Origin: Peribacter sp043814035
GTDB taxonomy: Bacteria; Patescibacteriota; Gracilibacteria; Peribacterales; Peribacteraceae
Direction of reading: 5' to 3'
Length of the DNA stretch: 64,000 nt
Assembly (NCBI GenBank): GCA_043814035.1
Contig: JBDRKJ010000003.1
Coordinates: 30,797-94,796 of the forward strand
The notes beneath the pieces were generated by a model. It was not told where the DNA came from, made no database searches, and saw nothing but the letters and a program-made list of their open reading frames with translations. Position numbers and translations under genes: made by a program. Below, in pieces: positions 27,474 to 35,726 of this stretch (within the stretch, counting starts at the first letter, position 1; every line of letters begins with the position of its first letter).

Positions 27474-27984
27474 GCTCCGCGAGTGTTCGGCCAAATTCCT
27501 CTGCGGCATCGGGACCGTTCCCTGTAACGATAAGCCCATCGCGCGTGACCGAATCTCCAGTTGCTTCTGCTCCCGCCTGTATGAGGAGTGCTTCTTGCGT
27601 GCCCTCACCGTCATCCCAGACCGTGGCACGCTTACCCTGGAGCACTTTCGCCTTGGCGAGGATGAGCGGGGCAATGCAAATTGCCCCAAGAGGCTTACCC
27701 ATTGCCAGAGCCTCGTGAGCGATTCGTAGCGCTTCAGGATGGCGCGTGTAGGCTTCGGCTCCCGGGCCCCCGATAAAGACAATACAATCGTAATCTGCGA
27801 CTCGGACGTCTTTAAGCGGCACCGCGCCCTGCACCGATCCACCAAATTTTCCTGCGCATGTTCCCCCATCACCGCTCGCCACTGTGACTTCGAGGTCACC
27901 ACGCTCAAGCTCGGTGCGCGTGCGCTCGTACTCCAGATCCTGATAATCCTGTTGCGCGATAATAAGCAGGGCTCTCTTGGGCAT
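27460..27984 (-). CDS. DJ-1/PfpI family protein
   Basis: 174 residues of the class I glutamine-amidotransferase-like fold. Cys103 in the nucleophile elbow GAICIAPLILA is the expected reactive Cys, although the usual His after Cys (CHGP) is Ile here. Other segments: ALLIIAQQDYQDLEYERTR, DYDCIVFIGGPGAEAY, DGLIVTGNGPDAAEEFG. Members act as proteases, glyoxalases/deglycases or chaperones, so the substrate cannot be assigned. Convergent with the CAP gene. Confidence 0.85.
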   Translation of the reverse strand: MPKRALLIIAQQDYQDLEYERTRTELERGDLEVTVASGDGGTCAGKFGGSVQGAVPLKDVRVADYDCIVFIGGPGAEAYTRHPEALRIAHEALAMGKPLGAICIAPLILAKAKVLQGKRATVWDDGEGTQEALLIQAGAEATGDSVTRDGLIVTGNGPDAAEEFGRTLAELTRS

Positions 27985-28076
27985 GACACAATTATAGGCG
28001 CCACAGGAATATGGCGGCTGTCAAAAACAAAAATTATGCTGACTTGCGACAATCTGCCACACTGACCAACAATATA

Positions 28077-28108
28077 GCAGAGGCATATCCTCTGCCTTCC
28101 TCTTTTTT
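28077..28108 (+). promoter_or_regulatory. Hairpin with T-run ahead of the pilin gene
   Basis: GCAGAGG-CATAT-CCTCTGC (28077-28095) is a perfect 7-bp stem followed after a short gap by six Ts. It lies between divergent genes, where no upstream plus-strand transcript needs to end. It could be an attenuator in the pilin leader or a fold limiting antisense transcription. Confidence 0.4.
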
Positions 28109-28122
28109 CCCCATCCTCTCCT

Positions 28123-28587
28123 ATGGAGACTCCTCTCCCCCCGAGGGCCGTCCGTCCGGCCTTCACTCTCATCGAGCTCTTGCTCGTTATCGGAATCATC
28201 GCGATCCTCGCTTCCATCGTCATCGTGGCGATCAACCCCACGAAGCAGATGGGGGACGCACGCAACGCGCAGCGCCGCAGCGACGTGAATACCATTTTGA
28301 ACGCCGTCTACCAGTATGCGATCGACCAGAACGGCACCATGCCGGGATGTCTCGGAGAAGATCCTCCCACCGGCGGTTCCATTTGTCTGAAGGGGAGCAA
28401 CTGTACAGACGTCGCTGACGGCTGCAACCTCGATGCTCTCACCACGTCGTACATCGTCGATCTGCCGACAGATCCCTTGGGAGCCACGGGCAACGACACG
28501 AACTACGATGTCTCTATCACGAGCGGCCGCGTGACGGTTTCGGCACCTGAAGCAGAACAGAGCCAGACCATCAGCGTCACTCGCTAA
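28123..28587 (+). CDS. Type IV pilin-like protein (prepilin)
   Basis: 154 residues. A short basic leader (METPLPPRAVRPA) is followed by the class III signal FTLIELLLVIGIIAILASIV, with Glu at mature position 5. Cleavage would be Ala13/Phe14 instead of the usual Gly/Phe. The globular part has four Cys (GCLGED, CLKGSNC, GCN) that could form disulfides, and a DLPTDPLG segment typical of pseudopilins. It probably assembles into a pilus or competence pseudopilus using machinery encoded elsewhere. Confidence 0.9.
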   Translation: METPLPPRAVRPAFTLIELLLVIGIIAILASIVIVAINPTKQMGDARNAQRRSDVNTILNAVYQYAIDQNGTMPGCLGEDPPTGGSICLKGSNCTDVADGCNLDALTTSYIVDLPTDPLGATGNDTNYDVSITSGRVTVSAPEAEQSQTISVTR

Positions 28588-28607
28588 ACGAGTTCTCCTC
28601 GTCTTCT

Positions 28608-28636
28608 AAACACCTCCAGTCGTCTGGAGGTGTTTT
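28608..28636 (+). terminator. Rho-independent terminator of the pilin gene
   Basis: A perfect stem ACACCTCCAG / CTGGAGGTGT with loop TCGT, followed by TTTT, begins about 20 bp after the pilin stop. The A-run before the stem makes it potentially bidirectional. Confidence 0.85.
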
Positions 28637-28652
28637 CCGTGCATGAGTATGG

Positions 28653-28738
28653 TCAGCCCCGCCCATTCTTCTTGCTCAAACGTCGTGGTTACAATTGCAC
28701 CATTCAAACATGGTCGGAGATAGAATGGGCGGGGCTGA
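28653..28738. repeat. 17-bp perfect inverted repeat pair (left island element)
   Basis: TCAGCCCCGCCCATTCT (28653-28669) is repeated inverted at 28722-28738. A related pair with the same CCCCGCCCATTCT core occurs at 32218-32230 / 32284-32296 beyond the reverse transcriptase and template repeat. The two elements bracket the SLH gene, the RT gene and the TR. Confidence 0.7.
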
Positions 28739-28964
28739 GCTGTCCGTTCTTGACGTGATGGTGAGCGGCATCGTGAAAAATGATCGTCCTCGCGAGCCAC
28801 AGCGGGTCGGGCTTCCACCGTCGCCAAGGCTATGGCGGACGAATAGGAAGAGCAAGTATCTTCATTTCAGGAATTCTTTCGTCAGCGCAACCCGCCTTCG
28901 TCCCGCACCTGCGGGACTACCAGCCCGACATGGTCGTTCTGGCATGCGGACGGGCAGGTGATCT
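28739..28964. repeat. Gene-free palindromic repeat region with an echo of the adjacent gene end
   Basis: No gene is seen here. The region contains CCGTCGCCAAGGCTATGGCGG (about 28818-28838) and a CCCGCACCTGCGGG-type palindrome (about 28902-28915). Between them, 28862-28889 reads on the minus strand ALTKEFLK-stop, a diverged copy of the last codons (ALAKELLK-stop) of the neighbouring SLH gene, which ends at 28965. Confidence 0.65.
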
Positions 28965-30680
28965 TCATTTTAAGAGTTCTTTGGCAAGTGCGATGATTTT
29001 GGCAACTTCTGCTCTGTTGATTGGATCATCCGGACGAAAGCGATTGAGCAACGTCCCGTCGGCGGTTGTATCTCCTGTGACGAGGCCCGAGTAGGCGGCA
29101 AGCCCTATGGCTTGGCTGTACGGATGCGATGATGGCACATCATCGAACGAAGCCAGTGTCTTGGGAATGGGAAATCCCAGCACCTCCAGAATCGTCTGGA
29201 TCACCGCCCCCCGTGTTGCGGGTTTCTGCACGTCGAGGTTCGGCGCGAACACGATGAGATTCAGGGCTTCGGCCTTGGAGACATAGGCGGAGGCCCACGT
29301 GCCTTTGGCTGTGTCATTTCGCGGAGGAGGCAGACCTCTGAGATCGAAGGCCTGGGCAGACGCCTGCATCGCCATCTTCAGTACTTCGGCGTAGGTGATC
29401 GGTTTCTCGACACCGAATTCCCCCGTGGGCTTGCCCGCTTCGTCCGCGTAGCCCGTTGCGATTTTCTCTTCGATCACGTAGGACACATACGGTGCATACC
29501 ACGCCGAGAGGGGAACATCCATGTAGATCACCGGCGTCTCATCCACGAAGGCGTAGAGTCGGTCACGTCGTACGGCGATGGTCTCGGCAGAGGTGCTGAA
29601 AGGGCTCGCAGCTGAACGGGAGGAGGGAGTTTCGAGGGCCAGTTCCTCCTGCTCCTTCAGGAGCTTTTCATGCTCTGCCAGACGCTCCTCCCGTCGCAGA
29701 CGATTTGCCTCCTGCTCCTGTGTGAGAGCCTGCTGCTCTGCGAGCAGAGCGGCCTGACTCCTGGCCAGACGCTGTTGCTCAAGGGCAAGTGCCTTGGCGT
29801 AGCGCTCCTCGCGGTGCTGCTCATACTTCTGTCGCAATTCCTCCTGCTCCTTCGCAATCTGGGCAACGGAGATCTCGTACTCTTCAATCCGTTTGGTGAT
29901 TCGGGATTCGCGTTGTGCCGCGGCACGATCTTCCTGTGTGGCCTTGCGCCGTTGCCCGGCAAGCAGACGCGTATCCGCAGTGCGTTGCTCCTCGTCGGCA
30001 ACGAGGCGTTCGCTCTGCTGGCGCTTGCCTTCGAACCGCGCGAGGATCGTCGTCTGGGCCTGCGCGATGCGCGTGGCCATCTGGGCGGGGCTGCCGCGGT
30101 GGCCGCCCGAGGGGGAGACCGTTGTGCTCTGTGTCTGCGCACTGGAAGAGGACAAGCTTGCACGTACGGATGAAGAACACCAGTCAGTGGCAACCCTGTA
30201 CGCTACCGTCCCACACGTAGACGTGGTCGCGCAGTTGAAGACGATCCACCCCACGTTCTCGCCCCACGCGTAACCAGTGAATTTGCCCGTTGCGTCTATC
30301 GTCACGCCGCCGTTCGTCGGTGCGAACTGAATCCATCCGAAGTTCTCACTCCATGCATGCCCACCCAGCGTTCCCTCGCCGTCGTTCGTGACCTTGTAGT
30401 CTACCGTGCCACAGGAACTGGTATTACTGCAGTTCAACGAGATCCACCCGGCCGTCTCTCCCCACGCATAGCCCGAGAGCGCGGAGTCCGTGACATGCAC
30501 GTCGCCTTCCGCCGTCCCGAAATCGATCCACCCGAAGTTCTCGCTCCAAGCGTAGCGGTTCGTTGTATCGATGGTGCCGTCAGTCGTGGACGCAAAAACG
30601 CTCGGCGATCCTGCTACTATGAACGTCAGCACTCCCATGAATGACAGAATGCCAAGCAAACGGATATGCTTCCTGCACAT
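28965..30680 (-). CDS. Surface protein: aromatic W-repeats, long coiled coil, C-terminal SLH domains
   Basis: 571 residues from the ATG at 30680, which directly precedes a signal peptide (MCRKHIRLLGILSFMGVLTF...). Residues about 35-175 hold four repeats with the core YAWSENFGWIDF / YAWGETAGWISLN / HAWSENFGWIQF / YAWGENVGWIVFN, each alternating with a TSSCGTV Cys motif. A Gln/Glu/Arg-rich coiled coil follows (about 190-345), then S-layer homology segments to the end (DVPLSAWYAPYVSYVIEEKI, DDVPSSHPYSQAIGLAAYSG, RFRPDDPINRAEVAKIIALA). SLH domains bind secondary wall polymers, so the N-terminal domain is likely displayed on a stalk. It is divergent from the RT gene with only 47 bp between, including part of the AG tract. 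Confidence 0.85.
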   Translation of the reverse strand: MCRKHIRLLGILSFMGVLTFIVAGSPSVFASTTDGTIDTTNRYAWSENFGWIDFGTAEGDVHVTDSALSGYAWGETAGWISLNCSNTSSCGTVDYKVTNDGEGTLGGHAWSENFGWIQFAPTNGGVTIDATGKFTGYAWGENVGWIVFNCATTSTCGTVAYRVATDWCSSSVRASLSSSSAQTQSTTVSPSGGHRGSPAQMATRIAQAQTTILARFEGKRQQSERLVADEEQRTADTRLLAGQRRKATQEDRAAAQRESRITKRIEEYEISVAQIAKEQEELRQKYEQHREERYAKALALEQQRLARSQAALLAEQQALTQEQEANRLRREERLAEHEKLLKEQEELALETPSSRSAASPFSTSAETIAVRRDRLYAFVDETPVIYMDVPLSAWYAPYVSYVIEEKIATGYADEAGKPTGEFGVEKPITYAEVLKMAMQASAQAFDLRGLPPPRNDTAKGTWASAYVSKAEALNLIVFAPNLDVQKPATRGAVIQTILEVLGFPIPKTLASFDDVPSSHPYSQAIGLAAYSGLVTGDTTADGTLLNRFRPDDPINRAEVAKIIALAKELLK

Positions 30681-30727
30681 GACCGATATGGTAGCAAAGG
30701 CACCGGAATTCTCCAAGGTAATGCGGC

Positions 30728-31954
<1,227 letters not shown>

Positions 31955-32001
31955 ACGAAAAAGCTGGACGATCCCCGGGAGAGCCGGATAGGTGTTCATT
32001 T

Positions 32002-32141
32002 CCGAGCGGACGCATCGCACGTTGTTGCCATTCGTCTTCCCATTGTTGTTCGTGTTGCCATTGGAGAGATTCACGTTCCACGCGTTGGTCGTATTGTTCG
32101 ATTTCGTCGTGGCGGACCAGTAATTGCGATTGACGCCCTTG
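32002..32141 (-). repeat. DGR template repeat (TR)
   Basis: This 140-bp segment aligns without gaps to 32852-32991 in the target gene. Including one further base at the downstream edge (32001/32851), 25 positions differ and all 25 are adenines in the TR sense (minus) strand. Read in the target's frame the TR encodes an Asn-rich version (AAY codons) of the variable region: NYWSATTKSNNTTNAW, then SNGNTNNNGKTNGNN, then VRCVRS. Homology ends abruptly after 32141. There is no independent start for a protein here, so this is the non-coding RNA template. Confidence 0.95.
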
Positions 32142-32377
32142 CCTAAAGTCCCGTCACTCATCATATCTCCGGAAAACAATCGCCGCCGAAACAGCGTATG
32201 CCCTCCTGACAGTAAATCCCCGCCCATTCTATATCCGACAATCTCTGTGCCATCCATTACCACAACCCGACCCGATCAGAGACAGAATGAGCGGGGGAAC
32301 GGGACCGCAATGAACGAGCACGCTCTTTGCACCCGCAAGCGCAAAGACTCCGGCTCTCCCGGGAATTGCTGATGCTT
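32142..32377 (-). promoter_or_regulatory. Leader region between avd and TR
   Basis: This 236-bp gene-free stretch lies upstream of the TR on its sense strand. It holds the right arm of the 15-bp TR-enclosing inverted repeat and the 32218-32296 palindrome. By analogy with known DGRs the functional RNA extends beyond the TR into flanking sequence. No clear promoter was recognised. Confidence 0.4.
32218..32296. repeat. Inverted repeat pair (right element, related to 28653-28738)
   Basis: CCCCGCCCATTCT (32218-32230) faces AGAATGAGCGGGG (32284-32296), one mismatch. Both arms share their core with the left element. Internal sequence next to the arms (minus-strand GTCGGATATAGAATGGG here, GTCGGAGATAGAATGGG on the left) is also alike, so they are copies of one element. 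Confidence 0.65.
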
Positions 32378-32740
32378 TCAAAGAACGGGGACGGCTTTTC
32401 CTTTCGCCCACGCAGTCCATCCTGCAAGCTGCTTGCTGATCTCTTCCAGTGCTCGGCTCATGGATTCGTACGTGCCGAGTCCGAGGATTTTGAGGTCGCT
32501 TGCGAGCCGGATATGGATGCGAAGCTGCTCCAACGTGATCGCGGCTTCCTCCAGCGACGGCACTTTGTCTTCCTTGCCGTTGGCTGCGACGATAGAGCAG
32601 AGGAGATCCGAAAGAAGCGTCTTCAATTTCTCACCAAGCGTGAAACGGTACGCGCGAGGGAATCGTGCCGTGACGCCGTACATCTCGACCGTGAGGAGGT
32701 ACGTCTTCTGGAATATCGGCAGATGGTTGTACTGCGCCAT
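32378..32740 (-). CDS. avd: DGR accessory variability determinant (Avd-like four-helix protein)
   Basis: 120 residues, all helical by composition: LPIFQKTYLLTVEMYGVTAR (helix 1), FTLGEKLKTLLSDLLCSIVA (helix 2), LEEAAITLEQLRIHIRLASD (helix 3), YESMSRALEEISKQLAGWTA (helix 4). This matches the four-helix-bundle / 23S-intervening-sequence-like family used by DGRs as Avd, a basic pentameric partner of the RT needed for mutagenic homing. It sits between target and TR, as in the Bordetella phage element. The start at 32740 is an ATG shortly after a hairpin. Confidence 0.88.
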   Translation of the reverse strand: MAQYNHLPIFQKTYLLTVEMYGVTARFPRAYRFTLGEKLKTLLSDLLCSIVAANGKEDKVPSLEEAAITLEQLRIHIRLASDLKILGLGTYESMSRALEEISKQLAGWTAWAKGKAVPVL

Positions 32741-32785
32741 GCTTGCTACGATACCACACTACGAAAACGAAAAATTTTGCGGCCG

Positions 32786-32804
32786 TCCGCGCTCGAAGCG
32801 CGGA
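32786..32804 (-). promoter_or_regulatory. Hairpin downstream of the VR
   Basis: TCCGCGCT-CGA-AGCGCGGA is a perfect 8-bp GC-rich stem, 47-65 bp past the VR end in the target's direction. In characterised DGRs a short GC stem-loop just downstream of VR promotes target recognition. It could equally be a terminator for the target mRNA, as AAAATTTTT follows shortly after on the minus strand. Confidence 0.5.
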
Positions 32805-32843
32805 AAATGACAAAATTATACGAATGACCGAATGATCAAATAG

Positions 32844-34388
32844 TTACGATGCCGAGCGGACGCACCGCACGTAGTAGCCATTCGTCTTCCCAACGTAGTA
32901 CGTGAGGCCATTGGAGAGAGTCACGACCCACGCGAGGGTCGTAGGGTCCGAACTCGTCGTGGCGGACCAGAAATAGCGATAGACGCCCGAGGTCTCCAGA
33001 TTGCCGTAGGAGCCATCGATATACGCCTGCATGAGCTGCTTCTGGTGGGGCAGGAACCAGCCCGCGTGATCGGAGCAGAGTTGACTCGCCGTCCGTCCGC
33101 CGTTATTGCCGCCGGAACTGTCCCATGTGTACATGAGCGGAGCGCTGTCGGAGAAGGACGCGCAGGCGGAGCCGTTGCACGGAAGGCTCCAGATGAGCCC
33201 GGTATTATCCTTCGCGTCCGCGCCGCTGTCGCCGGTATTGCAGTAATTGCCGCCGGGGTTCGTCACGGCGTTGTAGGCGTTCCCGTTGCACTGCGTCCAG
33301 ACGGCGGTATAGCGACCGGCTGAGGGAGCACCGTAGTTGTTGAAATCATCGGCTCCGCCGTTCGCCTGACTGCCGCCGGTGAAGGCACCGCTCGTGCCGT
33401 TGAACGTGCTTGCGAGGTTCGCTCCGGTACCGACAACACCGAAGAGCGTCACTCCGCCTTTGATGTTCGTGGCAAGGAGATCGCTGTCCACTGTCGAGAG
33501 CGTGGTCGCGTCATAGTAACCGGCAGTCACTGTCTGGTTGGCAGCGGAAAGTGTTTGCGTAGCGATGTTCCCTGTCACTTCCGCTCCGTCCACCCACGCT
33601 TTTTTCGTCGCGAGAATGTCACCTGCGGCGGCGTCGCCCGTTGTCGTATCCACGACATTGCTGTCTCCGGCAATGCCGAAGATCGTCGTGCCAGACTTGA
33701 TGTTAGCTGTGGCGAGGTCGGCATCTCCCTCGCAGTAGCCCGTGCCGTCGTGGTATCCCGTTGTAATAGCGGTATTTGATGTTGTAGGAGTAATGGTCTG
33801 CTGTCCGACGCTTGTCATAGAGCCAGAAACTGCCACCCCATCCACCCATGCGACTTGCCCGGAGAGCAGATCCGTGGCAGTTGCATCGCCTGTGTCGGTC
33901 ACACACCAACGATTGCTGCCGTCCCCCGCCCCGTCGTACGCATTCGCGATTTTGTTCGCCGTACCGTCGAAGGTCGCGGTAGCGCAAGCGAGCGTGAGCG
34001 TACCGGTGTCGAGCGTCCAGTCATCGGTCACGTGGACCGTAGATCCGGTGAAGACCGCAGCCGTCGTGGCCGTCCCACCGTCGGGCGTCAGGGTGCCCGC
34101 CACGCCCAGATACGAGGTGCCAAGCTTCACCAGATTCACCGTGATCGTCGGGATGGCGTCGTACACCTCAGTGAGCGTGCGCAAACTCGCCGCGGGGGAG
34201 CCTGACGGCGCGAAGTCATGATCGGCCTCCGTCGCCGTCGCGTTCGTGGTGAGACGCGTGTAGATGTCGTCCAAGGTGTAGCTCGTGGCCGCCGGCGATG
34301 CCGAGGGCGTGAGGCTGCCGGCGTAGGCGATCGTCGCGGAAACGGCGAGAAGGCCGAGTGCTCCGCTGAGCGTGATGATCCGTTTCAT
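32844..34388 (-). CDS. DGR target protein: secreted repeat protein with variable DUF1566/C-type-lectin-like C-terminus
   Basis: 514 residues from the ATG at 34388, which opens a signal peptide (MKRIITLSGALGLLAVSATI). An ATG at 34424 would overlap the upstream stop (ATGA) and adds 12 residues. Residues about 25-370 are Thr/Ala/Gly-rich with repeats of the type AWVDGAEVTGNI, QTVTAGYYD, LLATNIKGGVTLFGVVG, as in phage-tail-like and DGR display proteins. The C-terminal 130 residues form a DUF1566 (Lcl C-terminal, FGE/C-type-lectin-like) domain: DAKDNTGLIWSLPC, GWFLPHQKQLMQAYID, FWSATT, AWVVTLSNG, YVRCVRS. The last roughly 48 residues are the VR. This is the protein diversified by the element, probably a surface ligand-binder (inference). 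Confidence 0.93.
   Translation of the reverse strand: MKRIITLSGALGLLAVSATIAYAGSLTPSASPAATSYTLDDIYTRLTTNATATEADHDFAPSGSPAASLRTLTEVYDAIPTITVNLVKLGTSYLGVAGTLTPDGGTATTAAVFTGSTVHVTDDWTLDTGTLTLACATATFDGTANKIANAYDGAGDGSNRWCVTDTGDATATDLLSGQVAWVDGVAVSGSMTSVGQQTITPTTSNTAITTGYHDGTGYCEGDADLATANIKSGTTIFGIAGDSNVVDTTTGDAAAGDILATKKAWVDGAEVTGNIATQTLSAANQTVTAGYYDATTLSTVDSDLLATNIKGGVTLFGVVGTGANLASTFNGTSGAFTGGSQANGGADDFNNYGAPSAGRYTAVWTQCNGNAYNAVTNPGGNYCNTGDSGADAKDNTGLIWSLPCNGSACASFSDSAPLMYTWDSSGGNNGGRTASQLCSDHAGWFLPHQKQLMQAYIDGSYGNLETSGVYRYFWSATTSSDPTTLAWVVTLSNGLTYYVGKTNGYYVRCVRSAS
32852..32991 (-). repeat. DGR variable repeat (VR) in the DUF1566 target
   Basis: This segment encodes the last roughly 48 residues of the target. 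Compared with the TR, diversified codons include AAT to TAT, AAA to AGT, AAT to CCT, AAC to CTC or GTC, AAT to GTT and several AAC to TAC. Non-adenine positions are identical throughout. The invariant scaffold (WSATT, AW, LSNG, GKTNG, VRCVRS) is retained. Eighteen codons differ between VR and TR. Confidence 0.95.
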
Positions 34389-34420
34389 GGGAGAGTGGGG
34401 AAAAGTGCGAGGCAACAGAT

Positions 34421-35149
34421 TCATGGCGTGGAACGAATGCAACGTATGTATCCTCCGTTTGCGTGCTTGTCCGCGTAAGAGGCGCCGCCGGAGAGCTTGG
34501 ACTGCCACGCCACAGTCGCGTCGTCGGAGCGCACCGTTTGCGACCAGTAATCGGTGGCTCCTCCGCCGGTTTCCAGCGCGTCGTGTGCTCCGTCGATGAC
34601 GGCCTGCATGATATCGTTCTGCAAGGGCAGTTCCCAGCCGCTTTCCCTATGCGATCCCGCGGAGCAGAGTGCATTCGCAGTTTGCGAGTTATTGTTGCCT
34701 CCGCCGTTGCTCCATGTATAGGCGATCGGAGAAGAGTCGGAGAAGCTTGAGCAGCCGACGCCGTTGCACGGAAGGCTCCACACGAGTCCTGTGCAGTTGT
34801 CTTTTGCATCCGCAGAAGCGAGGCCTGTCCCGCAATAGCTGTTTCCCGCAGAGCAAGCAGTCCAGCCCCATGCGCACCTATACGTGTTGGCGGAGGGGTA
34901 TCCCCTGCTCCGGCCTGAACCGTCGTCCGTTCCGCACAGCACGTTGAAGATCGCGGTTTCAGACTCGGTGGCATCGGACGTGGAATCGTCGGAGGCATTA
35001 AACAGGTCCATGATTTTTTTAATCGTGTGCGTGGAGGCGAGCGGAGTGGGCCGGTTGCCTTCGATTTTGGCGGCATAAACGCCGTCCATGGATATGAAAG
35101 AAACCAGCAAGCATGCGAACATTGCAGAGAGGAATATGAGACGTTGCAT
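34421..35149 (-). CDS. Secreted DUF1566 paralogue of the DGR target
   Basis: 242 residues with a signal peptide (MQRLIFLSAMFACLLVSFIS). The DUF1566 domain (about 95-242) parallels the target: DAKDNCTGLVWSLPCNGVGC, ESGWELPLQNDIMQAVIDGA, YWSQTVRSDDATVAWQSKLS, GGYIRCIRS. Its C-terminus aligns with the VR at protein level (SDDATVAW against SDPTTLAW), but its DNA differs from TR at many non-adenine positions. It is therefore not a current homing target. It overlaps a possible start of the target gene by an ATGA. The N-terminus (HTIKKIMDLFNASDD) is shorter than in the target. Confidence 0.85.
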   Translation of the reverse strand: MQRLIFLSAMFACLLVSFISMDGVYAAKIEGNRPTPLASTHTIKKIMDLFNASDDSTSDATESETAIFNVLCGTDDGSGRSRGYPSANTYRCAWGWTACSAGNSYCGTGLASADAKDNCTGLVWSLPCNGVGCSSFSDSSPIAYTWSNGGGNNNSQTANALCSAGSHRESGWELPLQNDIMQAVIDGAHDALETGGGATDYWSQTVRSDDATVAWQSKLSGGASYADKHANGGYIRCIRSTP

Positions 35150-35472
35150 GGGAATGAGGGGAACGATGCGGGGATTATAGCAAACGCGTGGCGTAAAGGA
35201 ACACCGTTCTTCATTCCCGCGAAACTCGGGTACACACATCGTTACCATCTCCGGCTTGAGCTCAAAGTCATCTTGAAGGGGGTAGGGGTACGGTGGAGGA
35301 AAGCAATCTCTCCCTTTTCCCGCTACCCCCATGGGACTCTACCACGCCATGCGCAAGGAGCACGGCCCTGAAGCCGCTCGCGACCTCGCAGACCCGTTGC
35401 TTGCCATCAGAGATGATTGCGCCCGCGGCCGTTCCGTGCTACAATACTCTCGTTCCTTCTCCATCCCGCACG
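35150..35472. other. Gene-poor stretch between the DUF1566 paralogue and the ribosomal operon side
   Basis: About 320 bp. It should contain the promoter of the minus-strand DUF1566 genes, though I could not fix boxes there. A plus-strand frame from 35331 (begins MGLYHAMRKEHGPEAARDL) looks codon-like for about 45 codons but continues antisense into rpsE. No other gene was recognised. Confidence 0.4.
35417..35445 (+). promoter_or_regulatory. Putative promoter for the 35473 small ORF
   Basis: TTGCGC (35417-35422), 17-nt spacer, TACAAT (35440-35445). The -10 has five of six consensus bases; the -35 is weak. It ends 27 nt before the ATG at 35473. Confidence 0.4.
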
Positions 35473-35616
35473 ATGACACACAAACACCACACCGTGCTCC
35501 TCTTCTTCCTCACCTTCGCGCTGGCCACGCTCGCGTTCATCGCGGTCGTACGCCAGGTGCGGTTCACGGCGTCCCTCGTGAGCGCCACTCCGGTGACGGC
35601 TGCATCGGTGAGCTGA
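35473..35616 (+). CDS. Possible 47-residue single-span membrane peptide
   Basis: Begins MTHKHHTVLLFFLTFALATL, one membrane helix (about 8-26), then a short basic/Ser-Thr tail. It is preceded by a plausible promoter. Its size and isolation make it uncertain. It would be the last plus-strand gene of the island, convergent with rpsE. Confidence 0.4.
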   Translation: MTHKHHTVLLFFLTFALATLAFIAVVRQVRFTASLVSATPVTAASVS

Positions 35617-35726
35617 CCAGCGGGCTGCCCCTCCCTTCGCCTACTCCGCAACATTTCCGCGGACGCACATCCGCGTTTTGTGACGATGCTTCCGTCGACA
35701 GAAACGGCTGCCCGAAGTCCGAATCT

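Larger units (their letters stand above)
31974..32363. repeat. 15-bp inverted repeat enclosing the template-repeat locus
   Basis: CCCGGGAGAGCCGGA (31974-31988) and its exact complement TCCGGCTCTCCCGGG (32349-32363) bracket the TR and its upstream leader. The left copy is 14 bp past the TR's downstream end and the right copy lies between avd and the TR. In the TR transcript these arms could pair and close the RNA into one domain. Confidence 0.7.
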
